Below are positions 36,201-51,200 of a stretch of 64,000 bases of DNA, in pieces (within the stretch, counting starts at the first letter, position 1; each line of letters starts with the position of its first letter). The translations under genes were made by a program, and so were the position numbers. The notes below the pieces were generated by a model, which was given only the letters and a program-made list of their open reading frames with translations, was not told where the DNA came from and did not search any database. The stretch comes from Psettodes erumei (Eukaryota; Chordata; Actinopteri; Pleuronectiformes; Psettodidae): the NCBI GenBank assembly GCA_016785225.1, contig JAFBJZ010000616.1, positions 2,159,001 to 2,223,000 of the forward strand, in the 5' to 3' direction.

Positions 36201-39200
36201 TGTTGTACATGTAACCACACCCAGCAGTGAAGCCACAGGGGAACTGATTCACTGGCTGTCTTACCGCCTTAACAGTGCATTTGGTGTTGTAAATAGGAAA
36301 ACGTGTTGAACATGAACAACATGTCTGGAAACGAGGCTGAGGAGAGTGTTATGAGTGAACCAAAACAGTTGAACTGCAGGCCAAAAACATTGACAGTGAT
36401 CTTAAAGACCTGAAATCCTCCACAGAGCTGAGGGGGAACTGCAGAGCCTGGTGATAATGCTATGTAGGGTCATTAATATGTATAAAAACAGTTATTATAA
36501 TGGCTTTATTTAAATAGTGTTTTAACAGAACACTATTAATACTGTTGATACATTGTTGAATTTGACTTGATTCCATCATATATGCCCCTATAACAGTAAG
36601 AGAATTACCATTATATGCATTACTTTTGTTCATATACGTATACAGTATTAACACAACCTCTTATGAAGGAGAAATTGCCCTTTTTGTAAACAGAATCGTT
36701 AGTCCTCAGGGTGCCACAGTGTTTAAGTTGCGAATTGCGAGACACTAAATGAGCTAAAGCGACTCTGCTATCTGCAGACCCATCAATACAGAGTGTCTGG
36801 GTTACAGTCAGGCCCCAGGCTGCTAGATAAAAGCTCAGTGACGCTAGCTTTGATGCTGATGCGATAATTGCAGGCTTGAACAACCACATTGCAGTCACTA
36901 TAGAGGCTCTCCCCCCCATCGTCCTCACACCACCTTGATTCAGCCAGCTGAATGCAAGATTCTTGTCATGTTGGTATGAGCCAGTGAAAGAAATTTCAAG
37001 TGAAATTTCTCTTTAATAGAGGAAGGAAGGGAGCAAGGCAGGGTGCGGAGAGGGGGTGACTAAGGAAAGAGGGGAGAAACTGCGTGTGTGGGTGGGTTGG
37101 AGGGACTGAATGGATCTGTTGGTTTTTCTTGGTCGCCATGGCAACTGCAGCATGAAAGATGGTGAGAAGGTTGTTGCAATACCAGATTTTATTGGAACAA
37201 ATGGACGGATGTTATGCCAGCTGTGCGTTCTCGCATTAGTTTAGTTTGAGAATGTACATGATCCTGTGTGTGTGTGTCCAGGTACAATGAGCTGCTCTTC
37301 ATCATTGACACCTGTCAGGGCGCTTCCATGTACGAGAGATTCTACTCTCCAAACCTCATGGCCTTGGCCAGCAGTCAAGTTGGAGAGGACTCCCTGTCGG
37401 TGAGTTACCTGCCTCCATATAGAGGAAATAAATGAAAACTCATCAATCAGTTTGTCTGCTTTTCTAATAAGCAGTGTGCTATGTTCGTACATACTCACAA
37501 CATAAGACAAACTGTCCTTCTCCAAACATTACACACCTGCTCCTTACTGGATTTAAGGAAGTTAATACTTCAGCGATCCCAGTCTGTATAAATCAAGATA
37601 GTGTAATGTTGTGTAATACCATTGGTTAGTCCCCATTAGGTCTGGACATGACTGCAACAATGTAAATACTAATGTTAGAAAATAGTGACTAGCACATGTA
37701 TATAATATAGCAGTCTCCCAGAGTGTAAAGTTACATCTCCAGATGGCTTGTTGCATTCAACCGACACTCTAAAACCCAAATATCTTCAGTCTACTATAAT
37801 TTATGACAAAGACAAAGCATGACCTTCGGACATTTGAATAGCTGGAACAAGAGAGAGATTTCCATTTCTTCTTCTGTTATTCAAATACAGCAGTTGCCAA
37901 TTAATTATCAATTCTGTTCAGTGACTGAATGTTGAACATTAAACAAACATTAAAATACAAAGAAACTCGAAGTAACTGACTTGTGCATACAATACATATA
38001 GAGCGTGCTGCTCCTTTATTTCCGTGTCTGCTACTTGAAACATCAATTAGTGGGGATGTACAGTTAGCCTCAGTTGTTTAGCAGCACTAGACCATCATCT
38101 ATAGCCATCAAGTTCACATGCAGTGTCCTTGTTTTAAAAAGGAAACAAAATCTCTCATGCTCTTTCTTATATATTTCATTTAACACCATCTCTTTCTAGC
38201 ATCAGCCAGATTTGGCCATTGGAGTCCATTTGATGGACCGTTACACTTTCTACCTGCTGGAGTTCCTGGAAGACATCCATCCTGCGAGCAAAACCAACAT
38301 GAACGACCTGGTGAGGACCTGTGTGCCTGTGTTCACATTCACTCTTTTACAGGTCAAGTGTCCGAAAGTTCACGTGCACCATAAAGCAGTAACTAATGTT
38401 TCACCTCTTTATCAGTCATCCAGTCAGTCAGTAAGTTACTGATTGTTCAGTCTTTCACATTTCAAAAAATCTGTTTCCCAGAGCCCGAAATGACGCCTTT
38501 TTAATTTTTTATTTAACCATCAGTCCAACACCAAGGTTATTCAAGTCATATTAATCATATAAACAAAGAAATACAAATGTTTTGCATTTGCCAGCAGTTC
38601 TGATAATCAAATAATTGACTAAGCCACAGTAAAATGAATCCATATCACTGGGTTTTGAGCAGGCAGTCTGTCTGGCCCCACCTTACTCCTCTGTCCTGTT
38701 TCTGGTTTGTGGGGCCACATGAAAGTCATGCAGGACCCTGCACTTAAAACAGAATGTCTGATACCGTGTTAAGGTTGTGGGCCTTTGACAGACGATGGTG
38801 GAGATGTTGCGTACCTACTGCTCGGGGTCAAAGCTCCATCTCAGCAGCACCTCCCTTTTCATCTTTACACTCCTGCAGAGATCCACGAGCCCCAGGGACC
38901 ACTCGTCATCCCCCATCACCCACCCCGCTGTATCTCAACGGGAGTTACAATGAAAACACCTCAAATCCGCACTCAGGGACTCGGTCCAGCCTCAATCAAT
39001 GTGCTCTGACTAAAGCTTATTATTCTTTCTAATTCCCCTGTTTCTGAAGATGCAGTCTTTGTTCTTGTGCTATTTTGGAGAATTAAGGATCGATGCTATA
39101 GATTTCTCTGACAAGCCCACCAACTTTTCTTTTTTTTAATCCAGACCGCCTCGCCCTTTGATGAAACCGAAATCGCCTCCCCCTTCCATACAAAACCCTT

Positions 39201-42200
39201 TTAGCAGTTGTGTGTTTTTCGGGTCCGTTTGGGAGATAGCGTCCACCTCGGGTTAATGATTTTATTTCTCTTCTCAAATGAAGAATCGGGTCGGACAACA
39301 TGCTGAAGAAAGTCACGCTTCTGAGGCAATAAGCCTACAAGTGGTGACACACCAGGCACCGAAAAATTTGTAATTGATGATGACATACACAAATGTCAGG
39401 CTCCACGCCTGTAATCTTCTGCTCACACTGTCACATATTTCATCCCCCCCCACTGCTGCTCCAGCTACTGTCAGTTGTATGAAAGAGAAGAGACACAAAA
39501 CAATCACCACTCTGAGTATTAAAATCCTCCACAAATGACCTTCAGTGCTTAAATAACGCTTTTAGCTACTTACAGCATTATCTTCATATACAATTACAAA
39601 CATAATTGTGTTTGGTTTTTGTCTTAAATGAAACCTTTTGCTGTATAACCTTCACAATAGTCTGTATGATCCTAATACAGCATCTGTTGTTTGTGTGGTT
39701 TTTCCAGTTCAAAGTCTGTCCCAAGAGTCAATGTGTGTCCACTCCGGGCCACCGTACCGACCTGTTCCTGAGGGACCCAGGAAGCGTCCTCATCACCGAC
39801 TTCTTCGGCAGCGTCCGTAAAGTGGAGATCACCATGGAAACCATCAACCTGACCGATCCCATCGAGCAGTCAGAGGAGAAGTAAGCAGAATTCATTTACT
39901 TTTTGCCATAAGCGGGACAGTAGCCAGATCTGTCAAATAGCATTATGATCTGGACAAACTGTTTTGTCAAAGTTGGCAAGCTCAAATAGTTGTTAGAGAA
40001 ATGAACCACCTTGTTTATTCTAATGGATGAAACATTTTGCAGGAACTTCTTAAAACTTGACATAAAATGAAAGGTCATTGTTGGGGAGGGCTATCTGCTC
40101 CAGTCTTTCACCAAGTTTCTGCCCTTAAATCTCTAAAATCTTTAAAATCATTCTTTTGGAATGTGCTTTTGCTGCATTTTGTCCTTCGATAGTCATTTGA
40201 CATTTTCAAATGCCCAAATACAGGACGTTCTTTGTCTGAGAAGAAGTAAAAACATCTAACACATGCAAGCCATAACAGCAAGCTTGGCAACAGACGTGTG
40301 GTACATGTGGCTCCAAAGTGGAGGGATTTTTTTGGAGATGGATTAGGAACAGCCAGCATGTAAAAGCCTTAACTGAGGTCATCCTCCATTTGTTTTAATT
40401 GAAGTGCTGCGGGCCTCATTCCTCTTTTGTTTGATTCCCAACTAACAAGGCTTCGATTTCTGTTTAGAACATCTCTCATTACTGATATTGATTTCTGTAA
40501 GGCTGTGTTACTGGGAGAGACAGCCACAGTGTGCATGTCGCTATGACTACCCTGTCGGTGACATTATTGTTTGACGTAATCAAACGGCTCGTTCAGATGG
40601 CAGTTGCTGATATTTATAGTCTGTACCAGCACGTAAATGTTTATTTCACAGCAGTGTTCTGAATGATTGGCTCTGGCGCTACCCTGTGACCATTGTGAAG
40701 ACATGCAATTCATCGCATGTTAGGTGTGATAAATGGACTCAACCACTAGATGGCTGTAGCATCTAACTCTGACACATTACCTGCTCAGCACCATCCTGTG
40801 CCTGGTGACATATTGTTTGCCTTTCTTGACAGACGCACTAATCCTGTAGCAAAGACAACCAGCAGGACTTTTAGGAAACGCACAGCTAACACACTAAAAT
40901 GCTAACAGTCCTCCATATATTGACTCATTAAGCTGTGGGTAAGGAATAGATGGAGGTGCTCTCCAAACAGATGTGGTAGAAATTGAAACTTTATTCACGA
41001 TTACCCTCCCACCACTTCTGTTAATTTCATTAAGCTGGGCTTTAATTGAACCACTGGGAGGTATTATAGTCAAAGAATCTAATGTGGTTGGTGGCTAATT
41101 AGTAATTAGAGGCAATTGCCTTACTGATTTTAGTCATCAGCTGTTTTGGCCTCAGGCTAGTTAGTCATTGCACACAACTTCCCCTATTACTTTATTATTG
41201 ATTAGGGCCGACTCTTTAGGCTTGCCGACACAGAAACACAACAGCAGTGTTGAGGAGCTGGCTGTTGCCCCGCTTCAGTCCTAGACAGAGATGTTTTATC
41301 TCTGATTCTGATGTAAGACACCAGCAATCGCCTGATTCATTTGATGTTCAGCAGAGCGAAGATTAGTGATGCATCAAAGCACTTGCAGCATCTCTCTACT
41401 GTTAAGAATGATAAAAAAAGACCCACTATTGTGAAAAGTTCAAACATATTAGAGAGACTAATGGCACTTTCTGTCATTTTGTATGTCACATTAATGTTTC
41501 TTTAGCCCCACTCAGATTAATTTTATATTAGAGGGGGAGGATAATGAAGTATTTTCTGGGCTTCTCTGTCCTGGTCTGTACACGTAGAGGGAAATTAGAC
41601 TATAAATGGCTGCAAATGTGTATTACATGATCTGCAAATGAAAAAGAAATTAAGATTTAAAAATGTGTGCATATCTATTGCTGTGTAATTGCAGTAATTT
41701 TAACAAATGCACACATCATAACCGAATAAATGGTTATATTTTATGTAGAGATTTTTTAAATTCAGCTTCACAGATCTCATCACTTTAGCGTCCTTTGTAT
41801 AAAGATTGATTTACAGATTGATTCCTTTAGTTTTTAGTCCGTGCAAAAAGCAGATGCTGGCAGAACCTAACACTAATCACAGAGGGAGGGGCGCTACATA
41901 GAGACACAATTCCAACGGGAGGGAAACCCATTTCCCACATTGAAACAACACATAAATTATTAAATCATTTGCTAGTAATTTGATGATTTGCACAGACAGT
42001 TCCAAAGGACCGAAATGGCTCCTCCTGTTTAAAATGCAAAGTGTCTCTCTGGATTTAAATTACATGAAGGACCAGTAAGTGTGTCAAAAACAGAAGGTAA
42101 GTGGGGCTGTAATGATTGTTGAGCTAGGGGATGAAACATCAGGAGCGCTCAGGACCGTGAGCAAAAATCAATTATTATCATTTAGGTAGTCAATTCATTG

Positions 42201-45200
42201 TATAGTAGATGACAGAAAATAAAGTGTTGTTTCATTAATAGTTGACATTGTATGGAAGAAAACAATTAAAATAAGTTTATGCGCAAATAAAAATAGTCAT
42301 TATTGCAACCTCATTTTTTCTCCAATATGTAAGATAAATTCATTTTTTTTTGTCTACAAATTCGAGACTGAATCCCTACCAGCACATCTGGATCATCCAC
42401 AAAATGCATCCACTGAGAGATGACAGAAACGGGATCTCTATGAGACCTCTGTCAGGGCGTCACTCATAAAGTTAAATAATAGTATTTCATAAGACCTGAA
42501 AATGGGATTTTAGCGAGCTCTGCATATTCCCACACAGAGAAGATCACAGATGTCCCCGAAACAAGCCGTTATTAAATATAGTGCTACTTTAATCCACTTT
42601 TGTCAGCTCATTTGGCCACTCAGACAAGCAGCAGAGGATATTTAGAGAATATGTGCACACGTGTGTGCGAGTGTGTACGTCTGTCCCTTACTAATTCTCC
42701 GTCCCCTCTCGCTCTCATTCCTCCTCTTATTCTCCCGTCTCCTCTCGCCCGTTTCTAAATGTTTCTCCTCAGAATAGGCTCCTCCATTAAGCGGATTGCA
42801 CTTTATGGAGAGGACGTTTTAATGGACCGCCTCAATCCTCTTCATTATACATACGCTTAACATTGTAATGACATTGTGCAGTTGCATACCTCCAGCAGCG
42901 GGGGGTTGTTGACCAAAACTCATTCTCAGGATCCCAGGATGATTACAAGTACCAAATTAAAGCTGAGTTCATATGTAATCATAGTCTAATTTGTGACCTG
43001 CAGCGCTGCTTAGAGTCTACAAAAACTACTTTGGCCTTTCGTTGAGCACGTGTTAGAAGGAAATTTGTTTGACCAGAACATGGCAGCTGGGAACAGCAGT
43101 GGTGCTGGAGCTAGACGTGGAGAGGGGGCAGTTGCATTCATTAGAATCAGCTAAGTATAAGGAAAAATCCTCTCCTGAAATCTCTTCATGGAAAATAAAG
43201 TGGAAAGTGGTTTGAATTGAATTAGAGCTCATCTCGTGCTAAGCGAAAGGGCGGGGGGGGTAGCGGTGAGCCATCACTGCCTGCAGCGACATGCTTCCAG
43301 TGTCAGAAAGAGCCAGGAGCACGTACAGGGCTCGGCAGGAGATCGTCTCCCGCCCTGCCAGCCCGGCACTTTTCTTTCTTTTTTTTTTTTTTTACTTTAG
43401 TCTGTGTTCCTGTCTTTCAGAGCAACTTCTGCCCTACTGCACAGACATGTCAGGATGAGAGAGACAGAGAGAGGTGGGAAGGGAAAAGTTGAATAGAAAG
43501 GGATAAAGGTAGGAAAATAAAGAAGGAAGAGCAAGGGAGCAAAAGAGGAGAACAGGTTGCTCCGCTCAGCAAGTGGTTTCTCACTGGGGGATGCGGTCCA
43601 CTTTGTCAGCAGCTGTCTGACCTGAACTTTCTTTGATTATCCAGAAAACAGCCTCCACTCGACTGTGACCTTTAGCTCGAGACTCTTCTGCTTGACTCTG
43701 CATCAGACTTGATGGAGACAAACACTCTTTCAAAAAATATATAATTTTTTTTTTTTCAAGCATTTCAAACCTGTACATGCCAATTAATTGGATCCATACA
43801 GTAACAGGTTTCGAGAAAAGTTTAAACCAGTATAATTTCATTTTTACATTTGTTTGTTTGTTTTTGTTGAAGCTCTGTTCAGCTGTAGGCTTTAGTGTCC
43901 GATAAAACAGAGCCAGTACCACAGAACCCACAACATGTTGAACCTACATGAACACATGGATATCATAGCTAAGAGTGTGCCAGTTGTCAAACGTAAAAAT
44001 CAGAAGAAAAATGCATCAATCTCCCCCTCTAAGAGAAGTCTAAATGGAGCTATCAGACAGCAGTTAGAGTTATTTCAGACTTATCATTGGAATTGGAATG
44101 GACTTCATCCAGAAAAGCAGTGAAGGGGAATAAATTTTCCCAAAATCCCCAGTTTTGTCCTTCAGAGCAGACCCGATCCTCTCACGACAGGGAATAAGCA
44201 ATAAGTCATTTAGTTAAGTGCTGTAGTTAAACTTTAATTCATCACTTTAGCGGCTGACACCAGAAAGTAATGATGTGGTCAAGTAGAGTGAATCAGAACT
44301 GGACATTTTTCTTTACTGTACGTTCTATGTTTGAAGCCCATCTGTGATTTATGCTGATGAGGGAAAAAACCTTGCCAATCTAGCTTGAAGGGATAGCGCT
44401 GGCTCATTTTGTTCTTTCTTTTTCTTTGCTTTTAATAAATGCCATGAAAAGAGCAAAACCAAAAATGCCCCTGTCGGTCTCAATACTGTCCAAATTTTCA
44501 GACTGTCTGCTCTCCTCCCAAAAGCCATTTCATTCTTACCAAGGAGGTTTAAAAATAGGTCACAAATTTATACTTTAATAAACATGAAAAAAATTTCTGA
44601 AACGCAGCGATGTCCAAAAAGTCTGAGACCACTTTCCCAGGCTTTTTGGACCATACAAAGTATGTTTTCTTTTTAGCAAATGTTACAAAAACAGTAAGCT
44701 GCAGCGAGACAGTATGAGGGATTGACAAAATTAACTACAGTGCCTATGTGTGGCTCTGGTTTTTGGATGCCAGTTTAGTTTTTTTGAACACTGGACGCAG
44801 GTCTGTCTGTCTGTCCATCTTGTCTCACATGAACTAACCTCGATCCATCTGTGTCGTTGAGCAAGATGCCGAACCTCAGCTCACTTCATTCGTGCAGCTG
44901 AGCAATTTAAATGTAAATGGTTTATTCAGAACCGACAGTTCACATGGGGTTTTCTTCAAGGAACGAGAGGCCTGTCTTTTACTCTGAAAACTAAGCACAC
45001 TTGCAGGGACGCACACAAACACAGGTATCTGGTGGAGTGCTTGTGTAGCTTTCTCTGAAATGATGCCCTGCAATTGAGACACACACAAAACGAATGACTC
45101 TAAAATGTTGAACCATCGTCTCTTCTACATTACTACATTCTAGTTGCAGAAGTAGAAAACTGCATTTCCCAAATACAAATCAATGCTTTCCCCCACAATC

Positions 45201-48200
45201 CAATGATTTGTTTTGTTTCCTTTTGTTGTTTTCTTTAAGGTTTTTTTTATTTTATATTTATTAAAATCAATTCACTTACAGTAAGGGATAAGACCTGAGG
45301 CCATATATCATTACCATGTTTTGCTGTTTGTAACGAAACATGGTTAACATATACTAATCCGTTAATCCAGATTAGCCATCAGTTGAGGCCTTTTTGGTAT
45401 CATTTTTCTGTTGAGCGTCTGTATCTGTGCTCATATTGTGCATATTAATTTCCCTCACTGTCCCACATTAAATTATGTTATAACGTTTTCTCATTTGTGC
45501 TTTGTGGACTACCTAAAACTTAGGCAGAATTTGCCAGTTGTTTTGTGGATTCAGGTGGTGCAGTGTTACGCAGTAAAAATCAAGAGTTGGCAGCCTTCAC
45601 ATTCAAAGTTCATCCGTATTTCCTTTGTGCACAAACTTGCAAGGAGCAACCAGAAGAAGCACAATGAGGGCACGGGTGGGTGTGAATGAGACGCCGCGGA
45701 GAGCCGATGTTTGCCGTGTAGCATCAACAACAAACATTAGCTGCATCAGAGGTTGTTTACCCGTACAACAAATTTAACACCAGCCCCAGATGAGTCTTGA
45801 AGTTGACTCTAAAGCTTCTTCTAACTTTCCAGGGATTGCTGCATTGATGTTCACCCTGGTTTTGAGAAAAAAAAAACTAACCAAAGTGCTGAGTGCACTG
45901 TGGGTAGTACATGGGGCCTGGGAGTTTGGAGTTCTCCTAACACCTCTGCAATCATTAAAATAAACAGGCGGTGAGTGGGTTTGCTTGAAAGATAGATTTT
46001 TAGGTTGTGCATTACTTTCAAATTTTGTGTTTGGTGTGGTTCCTTTCTCACTTGTCTTAACCATAAAAGTTCTGAAATGATATACACGAGATCAGTCCAT
46101 TATCCACACGATTTTGACTATCTTCAGGAGGAGTATTCTTTTGTGCAGTAAGAAGGGGAAAAAAGGTTCATTTGCATCAATTTGCATATCATTACTGGGC
46201 TCTGAAATGATCTGTCAATCACTCACACCTCTGCTACAAGCACACACTGCCAATAGAGAAGCTGGAGTCTGACAGCTTCTCTTCATCATTGCACTGCTGT
46301 TCCACAGAACAAAAGCTTAATGCACTGTTTCCCACAGAATTAGATTCTACTTGTTGTGTCTCCTAATGCCATGTCTCTCTGCCTCTCTGAGTTTCTCTTT
46401 CACAGCTTGTGCAGCTCCTTTCAGATAAATGCTAAAAGGCTGCTGTTTTTTTTTCAGATCGGTGTACGGAGAGCTGCAAAAAGAGATGTACTCATACGCG
46501 GACCAGCTGCCAGTGTCCGAGATCATTCATCAGGTAAGAGGCCCACGATAGCACCAGGATCGGTTTAGAGGACGTTCAAAAACCACAGGTGCAGGCCCAC
46601 GCTAATAAAATCCAGATAACTTTGACCATTTTATTCCTGATGGAATGTGGAGTGTTCGTGTTGCATGTCGTGTGTAGGCAGCTGTTTATCCAGAGTTTTT
46701 GTCATCTGAAATGTGCCCATGCTCACCCTTAATTTGGACACAGAACAGAAAGTTTGGTACAACATCCGCCAACAGATGTCTTTGTGCCGTTTCCATGGTG
46801 ACGGCTGTAAAAGTGTGAAATGCAAGTGCCTCCTGGTCTTGTGTGGAGGGGCCACTGTGAAATCCAGCAGAATGGATGGGCGGCATTGTGGCGACGAATT
46901 GTGCATTCACCTCGCTCTCAAATGGATCGTGGCTTTCAGCCGGCCGACCTTCACAAATTAACACCTATTCCTCCTCATTCTGCTTTTTACAACATGTGCT
47001 CTGCATTCAAAACAGCCCATCTTGGGTCCTGCACCATTCTTGCAGGACCCTATTAAAAATACTATTTCTATATTTCAACTTTAACGTGTTCCTCAGAAAA
47101 GTAACAAAGTCACATTAATCTTTGCCACAGGCAAGAACAGACATTATTCTGACTTACATTTGGGGTTCAGCTGCACTAAGGAACTCATACCTCATAATAC
47201 AGAGTGGACACGTTCATATGAACATCTATCCAGTATTATCCAATACCCCTGCAATAGCTACTTAGTTTGTAAAGCTTATGATAATGGGTTTTTGCTGCTG
47301 CATCGTTGAGACAGGTTGAATAAACTGCAGTGATTCAGGGATGCATCCTGGAATGTGCTGGGACACATCCATTGACGTTTCTCTCTGCAGCCTCCAACGT
47401 GTTATTTATTTTTTTTACAGTCCCAGTGATGCCAGGTAGGGTGTAGACTTTGCACAGCCGCCAAAGCCTCGACACCCACAATTCAATAGGCTCACAGTGC
47501 ACCTTCCAGCCATTCCTCTGGCGGTGCTCCACCGGCTGCAGGGACTTGGACCGCTACTACTCATTTACCTCATTCGGTCCTCCCAGGGAACTGTCAGCTT
47601 ACAACATAGCGCCAATTCTGGCCTCCACAAAGTTATGATAATATGGTCAGTGAACTTGTGCTGCCTCCCCCAATTCAACTCGGACTCCCTAATCAGAAAC
47701 AGAGGTGAGCAGACTGGCTGTGGCTGCTTACCAGCCCTCACAGAGGCCACGTTCTCTTGGCTGCAGACACGCTTTACGTTGGCCACAGCTTTGGATGTGG
47801 CCTCCGCAACTGTTCTCAGCACCTGGTCGTGTTGCCAGCAGCAGCGACCCTTCCTCCAGCGCTGTTGGGCAGCAGTTGAGGGAGGAGGTTGAGCGAACCT
47901 TTCCAAGGGCACAGAGGTTCTGTCTGCAGCGTAGCACACACACTACCACCTTATCCAAGCCCCCAACTGCCGTTACCATCCTGTCTGTCCTCGCCATGGG
48001 CCTAAACGTACAGAGGCTATGGGACAGCTCCCGTTCCACCGTCCACTTGCCGCTATGCCCTCCAAAGCCCCTTGTCTCAGCTTAGACTCTGCTACCTCCA
48101 GGCCTTCCTGGGCACTCCACTCCCTGCCTGTCCGCACCATAAACCCTCTCCAGAGTCCCCAGAGTCCTGATCCAGCAGAACCTCTCTTATGCGAGAAACT

Positions 48201-51200
48201 GTGAACTCCTCGTAGAGCAGCTAATGGGGACCTGCAGTTTGCTGCCCCTCCTGTGCATTGCTGCACTGTAGTAATTTTTCATACTGCTGTTTGTGGGGGT
48301 TTTGTGTTGGACTTACAGCCTCAGCATAAAAAAGTCTGTTATAAAGCATCAAGTGATATTTAACGGGTTGCTGTTATTCCCCCATTATTCACAGTTTGCA
48401 ACCGAATAGCAGAAGCTGTGTAACCCAGATGAAAGCAATTTACATGTGATCCTCTTGTATTTACTGAATTTATGTTTGATTGATTAAAGCTGCTCTATAT
48501 TATTAATATTATTATATTAATCATGCATATGTCTGTGAGAGGAGATCACTTCTGGTGATAAAGCCACAGCAAATCATGCATGTGCATATTCAGTTATTGT
48601 GTTATTCTATTCTGAGCTGATTCCACTCCAGCTCAGTTAGCGGTGTTATACCAGAGATTTTTTGTCTATATTCAAAGCTAAATACCATTTTCATAATGGT
48701 CGCAATTCAAGCGTTACATTCCCCATACAGTGTAAATTGGTACGCTGTGTAAACCTCATGGGAATTCATCTTGTGATGCCTGCCAGGGATTATGATTTCA
48801 AATTAAAACAAAGGCAGACTATTTAATAGGATGTTTGTGCTGAGGAAAATGTGACATTTGGGTAGTTGTCTCACTTTGTATGCTTAAATGGATGCCAAGT
48901 AATTTCAGCAGCTGAAGTAATGCCAAGTGTCAAATCTCGTTTGGCAATTTTAAAGCCAAAGCAGAGGATCAGTGCGGCTGCTTTGTGGGGTTTCCAGAAC
49001 AATAGACGGCACCTCTCTAAAAAGAGGTGAAGTGATAGCTGTTTCTGATTAGTGAGCAGAGAGAGGCACCAAATGGAACTGCGAAAGAAACAAAAAGAGT
49101 AAGTCACTTGTTGAGGTCAGATCTGTTTGAAATGTTCCCTGTTCACTTTCAGTGACTGACGTTTGATTTTAAACTGATATTTGTCTCTTGTGTAGTCAGA
49201 TGCTAAACTACTGGCGTTGATAGCAAAGGTCAGATCCAGCTCAACTGAGTCAAAAAATGAAATAAAAACAGAGAAACCCTCGGGTCCCGTCGCTTTAGCG
49301 TGAACAGACAAGTCATGGTCATTTGGCCCAGAGAGATGAAGCTGACCGCAGGTCTGGTCTCTGTCAGATGCTTATTGAGTGTCGTGATGGGAAATGAGCG
49401 GCACTCTGGGAAATCAGCTGAGGACTACCTCACAAGCCTTGTAAAACACGGGCCAGTATCAGATAAACGCTGCCCGTTGCTCACATACTGTAAGAGTGGC
49501 CTGTGAACAGTAATTTTCAAAAGCACTCACACCATTGAAAGCTGGAACACTCACTCACACAAACACAAACCAGTAAGCCTCTGCCGTCTGCTACCTGGCT
49601 CAGTCTTTTGTCTCATTTTTCCCTCTGTCTACTCATCTTTGCATGTGTTTTTTTTTTTTTTCTCTCTCTTTTTAAATGCACCCACACGTACAACACACAA
49701 ACTCGCTTGTCAACCCGGCGACCCCTGCCAGAGATTTCGATTATCGGCCAGCGCTCCTGCTGGGCTGAAGATGGGAGTCCTGATAGACTGAGTCATCTTG
49801 CTCCCCCTCGCCGTAGTCCATCTTCACCGCAGCAGAATGCCCCAATGTCCATCACTGTGTATTGACAGCTCTCCTGCTTCTGATTAGCTGTCATATTTGA
49901 GTCAGTGCACTCAGAGATATCTTTGTTTTTATGCCGCCGTGGTTGTCACCGATCAGATGTGCTCATCTGAAGAACTAGATGTGACTGCTTCTCATAAGAT
50001 CTGACCTCAAAAATATTCCAAAGTGGTCTGAGGCTGATTTCGGCTGTGCCCTGGACAAAAACAAACCTTCTCACTGTGTTTATCTTCTAAGAAAACTATT
50101 TTTCTGTTTGCTCGTAGACCGGGCGATGGCTTCAAATAGAAAAGTCATCGGAGTGACTGACAGTGGATATAAATAAGGCTGTGCTGAATGGCGTCTCCAT
50201 ACAAACTTGGCCTCGTTGTGTATGTGGATGTGAGCATGTAAAGAGTTGATTAATGCCCTGTCACTGTGGGCAGTTGTTGCCGGTGGTGACGGGGCGAGGC
50301 CCCACCTCCTCCTCCCAACCTCACGCATTTCTTCACGTCGGAAATGCCTAATCACAATATGCTCACTTCTGGAAATAACTTTTTTTAAAGTAACTCTCTT
50401 TTGTATTCTTTCTCTCCTCCCTCACTGCTGTGAGTCTCTGGCTTCGAATTGTTATTTGTTGTTCTTGCCAGCTTGACGCCTCACCATATGGCTCCAGAGA
50501 ATCGAAAATGGAAACAGTGAAAATGAATGCTTTTTTCTCCCCGCCCCATCCCTCGCCAAATCCCCCTTCCCCTCACGCCGGCTGCAGTGCTGACTTACCG
50601 ACAGTAGATGTTGAGTTCTGGGTCACAGGCCGAACCCACTCTGACAAGCACCCACTGTCTAATCAAATACCAATTAGCGTTTGCTTCGCTGCAGAATAAT
50701 GATAAATACTACTTCTAGATAACGAAAACCATGCCTCCTGAGAGATTAATGCCCCGACTGCTTTGACTGTCCCAGTGCTTGCTGAAGGTTTGAATGTCAA
50801 GGCAGTACAGTGGAGCGTCCTGGCAGCATTCAGCGGCTGCTGCTCTGTCATCCGCCTCTGCACGACATAAATCCACTGCAGTTTTGACCTTGGAGCACCA
50901 GTGTTTGGCAGGGTGTTCGAGACCTCCCTCAACGACTATTAGCATCCTGCACGGCCATATTAATTAGCTCCAATCAATCAGATGGGTAGCTGTTAATCGA
51001 TTTTCCTGGTGAACTGAATACGCAACACAAAGCTTGGGTAATGGAGGCAGGCTGCCTGAGTGCAGGTCCCCGTCCTTGGCAGAAGGATGTGAATGGCTCC
51101 GTCAGCGAAGGTCAGCTCACGCTCGCCTCTTTTCCTGCTCCCCTCTCTCGTCGCTCTGCCTAATAGTTTTTCCTCTGCCTCCTTTGCGTCCGTTTTTCTT

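Noticed and set aside
38754..39032. Overlapping plus-strand frames of 74-92 codons in PIGK intron 8
   Set aside because: No recognisable motif and no convincing splice sites; not enough to call an alternative exon.
44600..44660. GTCCAAAAAGTCTGAGACC, resembling a fish Tc1 end
   Set aside because: A single short match without a second end or transposase; too weak to annotate.
47497..48085. Plus-strand frames of 126-131 codons
   Set aside because: They are shadows of the minus-strand retroelement fragment; the family motifs appear only on the minus strand.
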